Positions 36,165 through 44,788 of a stretch of 64,000 bases of DNA are shown here, one piece after another. Source of the DNA: an uncultured Caldilineaceae bacterium (GTDB lineage: Bacteria; Chloroflexota; Anaerolineae; Caldilineales; Caldilineaceae). The notes under the pieces are model-generated. The model was not told the origin of the DNA, searched no databases, and saw nothing but the letters and a program-made list of their open reading frames with translations. How positions within the stretch are numbered: the stretch's first letter is position 1; every line of letters starts with the position of its first letter. The position numbers were made by a program, and so were the translations under genes. Location of the stretch: NCBI GenBank assembly GCA_951813625.1, contig CATOTS010000009.1, forward strand, positions 1-64,000. The letters run 5' to 3'.

Positions 36165-36993
36165 GGTGGGATCGATTTTTCTGAACGCCATGGGCGTGTG
36201 CGGTCCCGGCGGAAAGGCGCCTTCTCGCGATAGAGTGTGGGAGTCGTTCAGGCGGTTTCGGGCGGTCCTTTCGGGACGTTTTCTGGCAGGGGGGCAACGA
36301 CAAACTGCGTTATTGATTTGACGCGACGGGCGCCCTGCTCAAACTCCCATGTTTCCTATCCTGGTACCGGCTGTCGAATAGAATTGGTCGATTCGCTTGG
36401 CCTCGATGCAACTGCGCGTGATCCACGATTTTGCTTGCGCGCATTTCCGAACTATTGTACTAGACATTTGCGTTTCTTGCAATTGTGGAAATCTCAGAGG
36501 GTGCATCCCATCATTGGGGTGGGAATCGTCTGGAGGGGAATCCATGCCAGCGGTGGCTGAGACTGTTTAGCGGGTCTGGGAGAGGTACAGGGCTGGCGCT
36601 GGGCTTGCCCCAACGGTGGCCGCGGCGTTCGTTGATTTGGGGGCGGCGCGTTGGGCCGCAGGCGGTACAGGGTCGCATCGACCCCACACGCGGCGCTGGG
36701 CGAACATCAGGGGGGCGTTGCGGGGGGAGTCCCCCCGCACAAGGGAGGGCCGCAGGCCCGACCGTCCAGAACTGTAGTTGCCAGTTGCCAGGAACTGTTT
36801 GGAGTGGTGGACAGTGGACTGGCCATGACTCCGTGGCTGCCCGAGGAATAGGAACTTGTACACCAGTTTTGGACTGCACCCAATCTCAGCCCGACATCTC
36901 TAATGACAGTATTAGGATACGGATGAGCTTTGTAGATGATGGTAGAATCGAGTCCAGCAGGTGGAAGGGTGGTTGACAGAATGGGGAGGGGAT
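36165..36993. other. Non-coding stretch with one copy of the 60-bp repeat
   Basis: No convincing gene is visible on either strand. Several short open frames here carry the peptide echo of the GC-rich repeat and lack ribosome-binding sites. The stretch from 36300 to 36500 is less GC-rich and may hold promoters. The only clear structured element is the repeat copy at 36709-36768. Confidence 0.6.
36709..36768 (+). repeat. 60-bp dispersed intergenic repeat, copy 1
   Basis: Identical over 60 bp to 40825-40884. It contains a perfect 9-bp stem, TGCGGGGGG/CCCCCCGCA with loop AGT, and a second hairpin GGGCC-GCA-GGCCC. The layout resembles bacterial REP/BIME elements. Confidence 0.85.
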
Positions 36994-37200
36994 ATGAGCG
37001 GGCGGGCGGGTAAAGTTGCGCCGGAGGACGCGGAAAGGCGGGGGCTTCGTGAGCAGCTGCTGGTGGAAAGGGCATGCATCCAGAAGGAGATCAGCTGCTA
37101 TCCCACGCCGATTGCGGGCTGTGACGAACAGTTCAACTACTTGCAGGAGCGGCTCTCGCAGATCCGCCGCGAGCTGGCGAGAATCCCGGAGCGGCAATAG
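36994..37200 (+). CDS. Small hypothetical coiled-coil protein
   Basis: A 68-aa, strongly charged protein (PEDAERRGLREQLLVERA, then LQERLSQIRRELARI) predicted to be mostly helical. A purine-rich GGGGAGGGG sits just before the ATG at 36994. It contains two cysteines (ISCYPTPIAGCDE). No family is recognised. It is downstream of a non-coding region and convergent with lexA. Its ribosome-binding site and codon use support a real gene. Confidence 0.55.
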   Translation: MSGRAGKVAPEDAERRGLREQLLVERACIQKEISCYPTPIAGCDEQFNYLQERLSQIRRELARIPERQ

Positions 37201-37335
37201 AGCCGCGGCCGCCGCGAATTGAGCTCAATCGGTAGGCAGGACAAGAAACTCGGCGGCGGCCTAACGCTAGACTTTGTCGTTGTCACTCAGATTTGTGAAT
37301 GTGGGGGCACAGGCGCCTTGCTGAGTTCGTCGCAA

Positions 37336-38034
37336 CTATTCCAACTGACGGATGACGGACACGACTTTGCCCTTGACGCTCACAGCGGCGGCCGGTAGGA
37401 AAATCTCCGGGTAGCTGGCGTTGGCCGGGCGCAAGCGGACCTGGTCGCCTTCGAGATAGAAGTGTTTGAGGGTGGTCTCATTCTGGTTGTCGATCCAAGC
37501 GGCGACCATTTCCCCGTTTTCGGCCTGTTCCTGGTGGCGGAGGATGACGATGTCGCCATCGAGGACGCTGGCGTCGATCATCGAGTCACCCTGGACGCGC
37601 AGTGCATAGAGCTCGGTGGGATTGCGGAAGAGAGACTCGTTGAGTTCGAGCCACTCGTCGGCGTTGAAATGATCGGCGGGCTCGACCTGGATCGGCTGAC
37701 CTGCGGCGATGAAACCGAGCACGGGAACCTGGAAGAAACCCTGGAGCGGACTGCCACTGCCAGCGGGGTCTGCGTCGGACGGCGCACCGGTCAGATCAGT
37801 GGCAAGCCCCAATTCCTGAAGTCGCTCCCAGGCCAGACTCAGGCCGCGGCTCACCTCTTTGTCGCGGCGGATCAACTCATGGCGTTCCAGTTTGGTCAGG
37901 TTGTACTTTACAACGGAAGTGCTCGAGATGCCGCAGGCGCGGCCGATTTCGCGAATCGTGGGAGGGTAGTTGTTGCTCCCGACAAAGTCGGCGATGAAGG
38001 AGAGCATGTTCTTTTGGCGTTCCGACAGTTTCAT
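37336..38034 (-). CDS. lexA: SOS repressor LexA
   Basis: A 232-aa LexA. The winged helix-turn-helix at residues 1-65 includes YPPTIREIGRACGISS. The self-cleavage site is Ala111-Gly112 in FIAAGQP, the catalytic serine is Ser151 in QGDSMIDA, and the lysine is Lys190 in ETTLKHFYL. It controls DNA-damage genes and is inactivated by RecA-assisted cleavage. A candidate LexA box lies about 145 bp upstream at 38177-38189. Three 12-bp repeats lie in the leader. Confidence 0.95.
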   Translation of the reverse strand: MKLSERQKNMLSFIADFVGSNNYPPTIREIGRACGISSTSVVKYNLTKLERHELIRRDKEVSRGLSLAWERLQELGLATDLTGAPSDADPAGSGSPLQGFFQVPVLGFIAAGQPIQVEPADHFNADEWLELNESLFRNPTELYALRVQGDSMIDASVLDGDIVILRHQEQAENGEMVAAWIDNQNETTLKHFYLEGDQVRLRPANASYPEIFLPAAAVSVKGKVVSVIRQLE

Positions 38035-38070
38035 GGCTATGCTCCTGGCATGTGGATGGATGCGCCTTTG

Positions 38071-38106
38071 CTTGATACTTGGCTTGATACTTGGCTTGAT
38101 ACTTGG
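38071..38106. repeat. Three perfect 12-bp tandem repeats in the lexA leader
   Basis: CTTGATACTTGG occurs three times without gaps, 37-72 bp upstream of the lexA start codon. A related sequence in the opposite orientation (CCAAGTATACAAG) lies at 38167-38179, next to the LexA box. Such repeats could bind a regulator or vary in number by slippage. Confidence 0.75.
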
Positions 38107-38176
38107 GGCTCAGCTTGTTACCATTGGTTAATCCCAAGCATTTCAAGCATTTCCCAAACGTTATCCCAAGTATACA

Positions 38177-38189
38177 AGAACATCTGTGC
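38177..38189. promoter_or_regulatory. Candidate LexA box upstream of lexA
   Basis: AGAACATCTGTGC matches the Gram-positive SOS box core GAAC-N4-GTTC at seven of eight positions. It shares AGAACAT.TGT.C with a site upstream of the first ssb gene. Its position between lexA and the divergent nuclease gene fits autoregulation. Confidence 0.5.
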
Positions 38190-38210
38190 GGTGTCAAGTC
38201 CCTTCCCGCA

Positions 38211-38251
38211 CGAATGTTCCAGGATTGAGGAAGGCTGAGGAGGAACATTCG
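38211..38251. promoter_or_regulatory. 10-bp inverted repeat before the beta-CASP gene
   Basis: CGAATGTTCC (38211-38220) is repeated in inverse as GGAACATTCG (38242-38251), with a 21-bp spacer. The right arm touches the start codon and includes part of the ribosome-binding site. It could be an operator or an mRNA hairpin that hides the start. Confidence 0.5.
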
Positions 38252-39658
38252 ATGCGGCTTACATTTCACGGTGCGGCGCAGGAAGTTACTGGGTCGATGC
38301 ACCTGTTGGAGGTGAACGGGCAGCGAATTCTGCTGGATTGCGGACTATACCAAGGGCGGCGGAGAGATACTTACGCGCGAAATCTGAACTTTCCGTGGGA
38401 GGCGGAGTCGATCGATTGCGTCGTGCTGAGCCACGCGCATATCGATCACACGGGCAAGCTGCCCAATCTGGTCAAACAGGGTTTTGACGGCAATGTCTGG
38501 TGTACGCCGGCGACGCGCAATCTTTCGGCCTATATGCTGATGGACAGCGGCTACATCCAGGAGAAGGATGTTGAGTATCTCAACCGCAGGCGGAGCCGGA
38601 AGGGGGAGCCACCGGTCGAGCCGATCTACACTCGGGCGGACGCCCGGGAGACGCTGCCGCTTTTTGTCAGTGTCGGCGAAGGGCGGCCGGCGCCGATCGC
38701 CAATGGCGTCAAGCTGACGTTTCACAACGCCGGACATATTCTGGGTTCGGCGATTGTGGAGCTGGAGATCGAGGAGTTTGCCAGCGGCAAGAGCTGGCGG
38801 GTTGTGTTCAGCGGCGATCTGGGCCGGGATGAGATTGCGTTGCTACAGAGCCCGGCTATCGTCTCGCAGGCTGATCTGCTGATTATGGAGAGTACCTACG
38901 GCGCGCGCCGGCACGGGCATTACGAAGCGGCGCAGAGGCGGTTGCGGGAGGTTGTGTGCAGGACGGCGCGGCGGCAGGGGAAGGTGATCATCCCCTCGTT
39001 TGCGGTGGGGCGCACGCAGGAGATCGTCTACGCCCTGAATCAGCTGGACGCGCGAGGCGACATCCCGGAGATTCCTGTTTTTGTGGACAGCCCCCTGGCG
39101 GTGAATGCGACGGATGTGTTCCGCATGCACCCGGAGTCGTGGGACACGAACGTGCGGACGTTTCTGGAGGACGGGCGGCGGCGGAGCCCGTTCGACTATC
39201 CGCGCATCGAGTATGTGCGGGAGGTGCGGCGCAGCAAGCAGCTCAACCACATGACGGAGCCGGCGATTATCATCAGTGCCAGCGGCATGGCGGAGAGCGG
39301 GCGGGTGCTGCACCACCTGAAGAACAATGTAGGTCAAGCGGAGAACACAGTGCTGTTCGTCAGCTTCCAGGCGCAGCACACGCTTGGGCGGCGTATCCTG
39401 GAGGGGAGCGGTACGGTGCGGATCTTCGGCGAGGCGTACGACGTGCTGGCCGAGGTCGCGCGCATCAACGGTTACAGCGCGCACGCCGACCAGGCAGAGC
39501 TGCTGACGTGGGCGTCGCAGTTCGACCGAGGGAAGCTGCAACAGGTCTTTCTTGTCCACGGCGAGGCCGAGGGGACTGGCGCGCTGGCGGAAGAGTTACG
39601 GGGACAAGGTCACAGCGATGTGGTCGCGCCTACCTTGCATGAGTCGTTCGAGTTTTGA
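38252..39658 (+). CDS. MBL-fold beta-CASP RNA-processing exonuclease
   Basis: A 468-aa metallo-beta-lactamase-fold nuclease of the CPSF/YSH1-like group. It has DCGLYQGRR, the zinc motif [12 protein letters not shown], a histidine in [11 protein letters not shown] and FSGDLGRD. The beta-CASP part shows [11 protein letters not shown], then [12 protein letters not shown] and a final NGYSAHADQ. It most likely acts on RNA ends. Start chosen: ATG at 38252 with GAGGAGG 9 nt upstream; an in-frame start at 38186 is unsupported. It is divergent from lexA and shares its upstream region. Confidence 0.92.
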   Translation: MRLTFHGAAQEVTGSMHLLEVNGQRILLDCGLYQGRRRDTYARNLNFPWEAESIDCVVLSHAHIDHTGKLPNLVKQGFDGNVWCTPATRNLSAYMLMDSGYIQEKDVEYLNRRRSRKGEPPVEPIYTRADARETLPLFVSVGEGRPAPIANGVKLTFHNAGHILGSAIVELEIEEFASGKSWRVVFSGDLGRDEIALLQSPAIVSQADLLIMESTYGARRHGHYEAAQRRLREVVCRTARRQGKVIIPSFAVGRTQEIVYALNQLDARGDIPEIPVFVDSPLAVNATDVFRMHPESWDTNVRTFLEDGRRRSPFDYPRIEYVREVRRSKQLNHMTEPAIIISASGMAESGRVLHHLKNNVGQAENTVLFVSFQAQHTLGRRILEGSGTVRIFGEAYDVLAEVARINGYSAHADQAELLTWASQFDRGKLQQVFLVHGEAEGTGALAEELRGQGHSDVVAPTLHESFEF

Positions 39659-39688
39659 ACGGCTGCGCAGCCGGGCCGCCGCTCCTGA

Positions 39689-40558
39689 TCAGCAGCCGGC
39701 CAGGAAGCGGGCTCCGTGGAGAATGCCCTGTCTTTCGGTTTCCTCGGAGCCATTGAAGTTGGAATCTTCCAACTCGATGGAGATGCATCCGCTGTAACCG
39801 TTCTGCGCGAGGATGCGAAGGCCCTCACCCCAGCGGAAGAGCCCGTGCCCGGGAATTGTATAGCGCCAGCTGTGGGCGCCGAACGCGATGCTGTCGGCGA
39901 ATGTGGCCGGCTGTTCGTGGCCGTACTCGTAGAGACTCTCTTCGAGGATTTCGGTGTCCTTGCCGTGTACGTGGTGGACGCGATCGACGAACTCTTCGAG
40001 GAAGCGCAGCGGTTCGATGCCCATGCGGATCAGATGGGAGGGGTCGTAGTTGACGCTCATGGAGGGTGAGGGGACATCGCGGAGAAAGGCGCGAAGGGTC
40101 TCGGGCGTGCAGCAGAGGGCACCTGGGCCGGGCCAGCCTTCGATGACGTAGTGGGAGCCGCTTTCTTCGAGGACGCTGGCCAGCGCGGTAAAACTCTCGA
40201 CCATGTAGCCGTAGTTATCGGCCCGCGGGAGCTCCGGATTATCAGGCAACATGACTTCGAAAAAGTTCTGGGGGCCGTCAGCGGTGCAGGCGCGGATGCA
40301 TTCGCTGTTACGGGCGAGCGCGTCGGCGCGACGGACGGGATCGGCGGCGATCATGCCTTTGTGGTCGGGCAGATCGATGGAGCCGATGCGCAGACCGGCT
40401 GCGGCGACTTCCCTTGCGGATTCGGCAGAGCTGTGGTTGAGGTCGATCACCTCCAATTCGTTCCGGACGGCCCATTCCAGCACGGATGGGAGGTCGCGCT
40501 GCCACGGGGATTTGACCTGGCGGAAGCCGATGGGGAAGTTGCCTGTTCGCGTTTTCAT
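39689..40558 (-). CDS. Sugar phosphate isomerase/epimerase (TIM barrel)
   Basis: A 289-aa xylose isomerase-like TIM barrel. Likely metal ligands are Glu in YVIEGWPG, Asp and His in VNYDPSHLIR, His in HHVHGKDTEI and Glu in CISIELEDSN. It begins MKTRTGNFPIGFRQ; AAGGA lies 9 nt before the ATG. It is convergent with the nuclease gene. The upstream region (40559-40986) holds repeat copy 2. Its role is probably inositol- or sugar-acid-type isomerisation (inference from family). Confidence 0.85.
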   Translation of the reverse strand: MKTRTGNFPIGFRQVKSPWQRDLPSVLEWAVRNELEVIDLNHSSAESAREVAAAGLRIGSIDLPDHKGMIAADPVRRADALARNSECIRACTADGPQNFFEVMLPDNPELPRADNYGYMVESFTALASVLEESGSHYVIEGWPGPGALCCTPETLRAFLRDVPSPSMSVNYDPSHLIRMGIEPLRFLEEFVDRVHHVHGKDTEILEESLYEYGHEQPATFADSIAFGAHSWRYTIPGHGLFRWGEGLRILAQNGYSGCISIELEDSNFNGSEETERQGILHGARFLAGC

Positions 40559-40986
40559 TGGGAAGATCCTTTGGAATCGGTTGAACTACGGGTCGCGGTA
40601 TTATGACACAGACCTGGTGGATAGGCTCATCCTGGGGAAGACATCATTCGCATGGAATTCTATGACGGCGGTAACTACTAAGCCACATACGGCAACTGTA
40701 TCGACCGGTCTTCCATCCCCGCCGCCATTCAGATTATCTGATTGCGTATTCGGTTGGCCGCCACCACGTTGGATAAGCCGCACTGCAGGAATGACGACGT
40801 ACCGTCGGTGAGCGCTGGTTTTGGAGGGGGGCGTTGCGGGGGGAGTCCCCCCGCACAAGGGAGGGCCGCAGGCCCGACCGTCCAAAAAGCTAAGGAGAGA
40901 GAAAACACCTTCGCTCGCCCCATTCATGGTCGCAGACTGATAGCGGCTGAGTAGTTACTGACGACGAAAAAAATGTTGAAGCATAC
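40559..40986. other. Non-coding stretch with repeat copy 2 and remnant start of methyltransferase
   Basis: No complete gene is visible. It contains the 60-bp repeat at 40825-40884. From 40951 to 40986 the frame of the downstream methyltransferase is open and protein-like (VVTDDEKNVEAY) but has no start codon. The rest shows nothing recognisable. Confidence 0.6.
40825..40884 (+). repeat. 60-bp dispersed intergenic repeat, copy 2
   Basis: Identical to 36709-36768, same orientation, with the same GC-rich hairpin pair. It lies about 4.1 kb from copy 1, again between genes. Confidence 0.85.
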
Positions 40987-41538
40987 GTGCAGATGGCGGA
41001 GGGGTACGACGGAGGAGAACTGGTAGATGTCTTGAAGAAGTACTTGCCGCCTGGCTCGACGATCCTGGAGTTGGGCATGGGGCCTGGAAAGGATTTGGCC
41101 TTGCTCGCTGAGGCGTTCGACGCGACCGGCTCAGACCGGTCGGATGTGTTTTTGCGTCGCTATCGCCGGAACCATCCGGATGCCAATGTATTGCTGCTGG
41201 ATGCAATGACGCTGGAGACGGAACAACGATTCGACGCCATCTATTCCAACAAAGTGCTGCATCACCTGAATGTGGATGAACTGCGAAAATCTCTACAACT
41301 GCAGGCGGCGAGACTGAATGGAAACGGCCTGGTATTGCACTCCTTCTGGTACGGCAAGGGTACGGAAGAAAATCAAGGGATGCGGTTCACGTATTACACA
41401 GACGCGTCGCTTACAGCGGTCGCAGGCCCGGAATTCGACAAGGTTGCGTGTCTTCGGTATACAGAAATAGACAAAGGTGATTCGCTGTATCTTCTCTTGC
41501 GTAAGTCCTCCGAAGCTCTGTCTACCCCTGTGCGGTAG
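40987..41538 (+). CDS. Class I SAM-dependent methyltransferase, N-terminus probably lost
   Basis: A 183-aa Rossmann methyltransferase. Motif I is ILELGMGPGKDL, the acidic motif is TGSDRSD, LLLDAMTLE follows, and motif IV-like IYSNKVLHHL is present. The first usable start is GTG at 40987, with ATG at 40993 next; neither has a good ribosome-binding site. The frame is open and protein-like for 12 more codons upstream to a stop at 40948-40950. This suggests a mutated original start. It overlaps the rhodanese gene by 17 nt at the 3' ends, convergently. The substrate is unknown. Confidence 0.75.
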   Translation: MQMAEGYDGGELVDVLKKYLPPGSTILELGMGPGKDLALLAEAFDATGSDRSDVFLRRYRRNHPDANVLLLDAMTLETEQRFDAIYSNKVLHHLNVDELRKSLQLQAARLNGNGLVLHSFWYGKGTEENQGMRFTYYTDASLTAVAGPEFDKVACLRYTEIDKGDSLYLLLRKSSEALSTPVR

Positions 41539-42403
41539 GCCGGGTGGGATCTGTGATCCAGTCGCTCCAGGAGCCGGGGTAAAGGCGGGCTTCGCCGATG
41601 CCGGCGTGTTCGAGGGCGAGGGCGTTGTGGCAGGCTGATACGCCGGAGCCGCAGTAGAAGATCACTTCGGAAGGGGGCCTGTTGCCCATGAGCTCGCTGA
41701 AGCGGGCGGCCAGCTCGGCGGGCTGGCGGAAGAGGCCGTCGCGCAGATTGCCGGCGTGGGGCAGGTTGGAGGCGCCGGGGATGTGGCCGCCGATGGGGTC
41801 GTGAGTTTCATTTTCGCCGCGGAAGCGGTCTGCGGCGCGGGCGTCGATGACGAGTGCGCCGCCGCTGGCGGTTTTAGCGAGCATCTCGGCGGCGTCGACG
41901 ACGAGCTCGGGGCGTGGGCTGGCTGTAAAGCTGACGAGTTGTACGGTTTCATGGCCGCCGCGGGCGGGAAGACCGGCGGCGGTCCAGGCGGCCCAGCCGC
42001 CGTCGAGCACGGCGACGGCTTCGTGGCCGAGCCAGCGCATCATCCACCACATGCGGGCGGCCATTGAGCCGCTGCCGTCGTCGTAGACGATGACTTGGGC
42101 GCTGTTGCCGATGCCAAGGCGGGCGAGTGTACGGGCGAAGTCGTCGGCCTCGGGCAGGGGATGCCGCCCGGTGCGGTCGGAAACGATCGGCCCCGACAGG
42201 TCCTCATCCAGATGTGCATACTGTGCGCCGGGAATATGACTCTGGGCGTAAGCGCAGCGACCGGCCTCGGTGTCTCCCAGGTCGAAGCGGCAGTCGACGA
42301 TGCGGAAGGGGCTTGCGGCGGGGTCGTCTGCAGCTGCGAGCGCGTGCGAAAGTTGCGCGCAGTTGATGAGTGTGCGGAGCTGTTGCCCCTGTAGGTTGTC
42401 CAT
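41522..42403 (-). CDS. sseA: Thiosulfate/3-mercaptopyruvate sulfurtransferase (rhodanese)
   Basis: A 293-aa two-domain rhodanese. The N-terminal inactive domain has FRIVDCRFDLGD and SHIPGAQYAHLDEDL. The C-terminal domain has the active cysteine in FYCGSGVSACHNALAL; the CGSGVSA loop fits mercaptopyruvate sulfurtransferases. Start chosen: ATG at 42403 (MDNLQGQQLR) with AAAGGA upstream; TTG at 42421 is less likely. It lies downstream of lutCBA on the same strand, separated by a strong hairpin. Confidence 0.9.
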   Translation of the reverse strand: MDNLQGQQLRTLINCAQLSHALAAADDPAASPFRIVDCRFDLGDTEAGRCAYAQSHIPGAQYAHLDEDLSGPIVSDRTGRHPLPEADDFARTLARLGIGNSAQVIVYDDGSGSMAARMWWMMRWLGHEAVAVLDGGWAAWTAAGLPARGGHETVQLVSFTASPRPELVVDAAEMLAKTASGGALVIDARAADRFRGENETHDPIGGHIPGASNLPHAGNLRDGLFRQPAELAARFSELMGNRPPSEVIFYCGSGVSACHNALALEHAGIGEARLYPGSWSDWITDPTRPTAQG

Positions 42404-42426
42404 CTTTTCGGGTCCTTTCAAGAAAG

Positions 42427-42454
42427 GGGCCCCGCGCGGCGGCGCGCGGGGCCC
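42427..42454 (-). terminator. GC-only 12-bp hairpin between lutC and sseA
   Basis: GGGCCCCGCGCG (42427-42438) and CGCGCGGGGCCC (42443-42454) pair perfectly around a 4-nt loop. On the minus strand it is followed by CCTTTCTT, a weak uridine tract. It probably terminates most lut transcripts before sseA. Confidence 0.6.
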
Positions 42455-42468
42455 TGGCGCGGCGGACT

Positions 42469-43233
42469 CTATTCCTGCACGTCGTCGAAGAGGATGGCAT
42501 GCACGACCTTGGGGCCGTGAACGCCCAGGGTCAGATTGCCTTCAAGGTCGGCTGATTTGCTGGGGCCGGTGACAATTGAGATGTTGCGGCTGCGGCGGAT
42601 GTAGGCGTCGAGGCCGCCGGCGTAGCGCATTTCGGCAAGCCAGTCCTCGGCGGTGGCAAAGAGCCGGCTGAAGGGGACTACCACCAGGTGGCGGAAGGGC
42701 GTCAGGCTGGCGGCGCGAGCGTTGGCGCCGCCAGCGCCGACTACGAATGAGCCGGTGCTGGCAAAGGCTGCCTCAACGGAAGTGACTCCGGCCCGAACCG
42801 GGCGGATACGCTCACGCTGTTCCGGGTCATGCAGATCGGTCGGTTCGATCAGCTTGAAACCCGTTTCTTTCAGGATATGTGTCAGGCCCTCGACGTGCAG
42901 CTGCGCCGGCGGCCAGCAGAGCACGTCCCAGTCTTCGGCGCGTTCGGCGTCGGCAGTTTTGCGAGCCGCCTGCTCTTCTTCTACCCAAATTTGCAAGCGA
43001 GAGACGATTGCGAGGCGGGCCTCGGTTTCGGTTTCCAACAGTTCACAGGTCCCCTTGACCGCGGCGATCTCCTGCGCGAAGCGTTCGGCCTGGGCCCAGA
43101 GGCCGCCCGAGGCGCTGGTGACTGTCATCCGCTCGGCCTGGGTCAGGGGGGGACTATCGAGCAGGGGAAAGGGCAGGTCCGGCTGGCGCAGCGTTTCGCG
43201 CAGGCTTGCGAGGATATTGTCGCGTGTGCTCAT
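42469..43233 (-). CDS. lutC: Lactate utilisation protein LutC
   Basis: A 254-aa LUD-domain protein (DUF162/YkgG), the third subunit of the L-lactate oxidising LutABC complex. Visible LUD features are VTSVEAAFASTGSFVVGAG and SLTPFRHLVVVPFSRLF, with ISIVTGPSKSADLEG near the C-terminus. The ATG at 43233 has a weak GGAA upstream. It follows lutB by 40 nt. Confidence 0.9.
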   Translation of the reverse strand: MSTRDNILASLRETLRQPDLPFPLLDSPPLTQAERMTVTSASGGLWAQAERFAQEIAAVKGTCELLETETEARLAIVSRLQIWVEEEQAARKTADAERAEDWDVLCWPPAQLHVEGLTHILKETGFKLIEPTDLHDPEQRERIRPVRAGVTSVEAAFASTGSFVVGAGGANARAASLTPFRHLVVVPFSRLFATAEDWLAEMRYAGGLDAYIRRSRNISIVTGPSKSADLEGNLTLGVHGPKVVHAILFDDVQE

Positions 43234-43273
43234 GGGTCGTATTTCCGTTTGAATCGGTCTGACTGGGCGCTTC

Positions 43274-44701
43274 TCAGGCTCGCTGGCGTTTTTTGCTGCG
43301 CTCTTTCCACCAGTCGCGAAAGCTCTTGCGGGCAAAGGGGGCGAAGTCGCGGTAGGCGGTCCAGCCATTCAGCGGCGGCGGCATGAACTTGATGTTGCCC
43401 CCACTCATGCCGGCGTAGACATTCGAGCCGATGCTGGCGAGTTTGCCAAGGCTCTCGTACATGCGGCGGCTGCTCATCAGCGCGCTGTAGCTCTTGATGC
43501 CGAGGGCCTCGGTGGTCGGGCTGGCGCCCTGCTGCACGAGATCGGAGCGGAGGTCGAGCAGCAGGCGGGGCAGGTCGATCTTGACCGGGCAGGCCTCGCG
43601 ACATGCGCCGCAGAGCGAGGTGGCGTGCGGCAGCTCCTTGAACTGGGTGATCTCGGGGGCCAGGGCCGGCGTGATGACGGCGCCGATTGGTCCGTTGTAG
43701 GTGCTGCCATAGGCGTGGCCGCCGATCTCCTGATAGACAGGGCAGGCGTTGAGACAGGCGCCGCAGCGGATGCACATGAGCGCCTCGCCGTAGCCGCGGG
43801 CAAACATGCGGGTGCGGCCGTTGTCGAGAAGAACGACGTGGACCTGTTCGGGGCCGTCGACATCGCCTTTGCGGCGCGGCCCGCTGGTCATCGAACAGTA
43901 GACTGTGAACTGCTGCCCGGTTGCGCTGCGACAGAGGGCCTGCAGCTGCAGGAATGCGTCCTCAACTGTGGGGACGAGCTTTTCGATGCCCATCACGGCC
44001 ACGTAGACGCGCGGCATGCTACTGACCATGCGCCCGTTGCCTTCGTTTGTGACGATGCAGATAGTCCCGGTTTCGGCGATGGCGAAGTTACAGCCGCTGA
44101 TGCCGATGTCGGCGGCGAAGAACTCTTTGCGCAGCCGGGCGCGCGCCAGCGACGTCATCTTCGTCGGGTCGCGCGTAACCGGCATATCGAGCTTTTCCTG
44201 GAAGACTTCGGCGATCTCTTCCATCCGCTTGTGGATCACCGGGGCGACGATGTGGCTGGGCGGTTCATCGGCCAATTGGATGATGTACTCGCCCAAGTCG
44301 GTCTCGACGACGCGCAGCCCTGCCTCTTCCATGGCGTGATTGAGGTGAATCTCTTCGGTGGCCATCGATTTGGCTTTGACGACCAGCTTGGCGCTGTTCT
44401 GCAGCGCGATGTCCTTGACGATTGCCTGCGCATCTTCGATGCCTTCAGCCCAGTGGACGACGCAGCCGTTCTGACGCAGGTTTGTCTCCAATTCCTGTAG
44501 ATAATCGGGCCAGTTGCGCAGCACATTTTGCTTCATTTGGCGCAACTGTGAGCGCAGCCTCTCGCCTTCGATTTCGTCCATGGAGGCGTTGCGGGCGTTG
44601 TCCATGCGGTCGGTGGCCTTGCTGACAGCGACGCGAAGATTGGGGTCGCCCAGCGCCTGTCGGATGCGGTCCTTGTAGGGGGCGTGGATATCTACTTGCA
44701 T
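43274..44701 (-). CDS. lutB: Lactate utilisation iron-sulfur protein LutB
   Basis: A 475-aa protein with an N-terminal LUD domain (ISGCNFAIAETGTICIVTN) and a C-terminal double 4Fe-4S ferredoxin domain: CIRCGACLNACPVY and CGACREACPVKID. It transfers electrons from L-lactate to the chain. Start chosen: ATG at 44701 (MQVDIHAPYKDR) with AGGA 9 nt upstream. The gene lies between lutA and lutC in the standard lut order. Confidence 0.93.
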   Translation of the reverse strand: MQVDIHAPYKDRIRQALGDPNLRVAVSKATDRMDNARNASMDEIEGERLRSQLRQMKQNVLRNWPDYLQELETNLRQNGCVVHWAEGIEDAQAIVKDIALQNSAKLVVKAKSMATEEIHLNHAMEEAGLRVVETDLGEYIIQLADEPPSHIVAPVIHKRMEEIAEVFQEKLDMPVTRDPTKMTSLARARLRKEFFAADIGISGCNFAIAETGTICIVTNEGNGRMVSSMPRVYVAVMGIEKLVPTVEDAFLQLQALCRSATGQQFTVYCSMTSGPRRKGDVDGPEQVHVVLLDNGRTRMFARGYGEALMCIRCGACLNACPVYQEIGGHAYGSTYNGPIGAVITPALAPEITQFKELPHATSLCGACREACPVKIDLPRLLLDLRSDLVQQGASPTTEALGIKSYSALMSSRRMYESLGKLASIGSNVYAGMSGGNIKFMPPPLNGWTAYRDFAPFARKSFRDWWKERSKKRQRA

Positions 44702-44788
44702 CGTAATCGTTCCTGTTGGCCGGTCGTGTGCATTGGTCGGACCGGGCAGCAACACTGGCAGACCGGTGTCGGGCGCTGCGTCTGCAGG

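Noticed and set aside
36485-36976. A 163-codon open frame crossing the repeat
   Set aside because: It has no ribosome-binding site, and part of it is only the translation of the 60-bp repeat, also found at 40.8 kb.
38071-38106. CRISPR array
   Set aside because: The three 12-bp units are adjacent without spacers and no cas gene is near.
37877-38302. A protein with AKYQAKYQAKYQ repeats
   Set aside because: It is the translation of the 12-bp repeats antisense to the nuclease start and out of frame with lexA.
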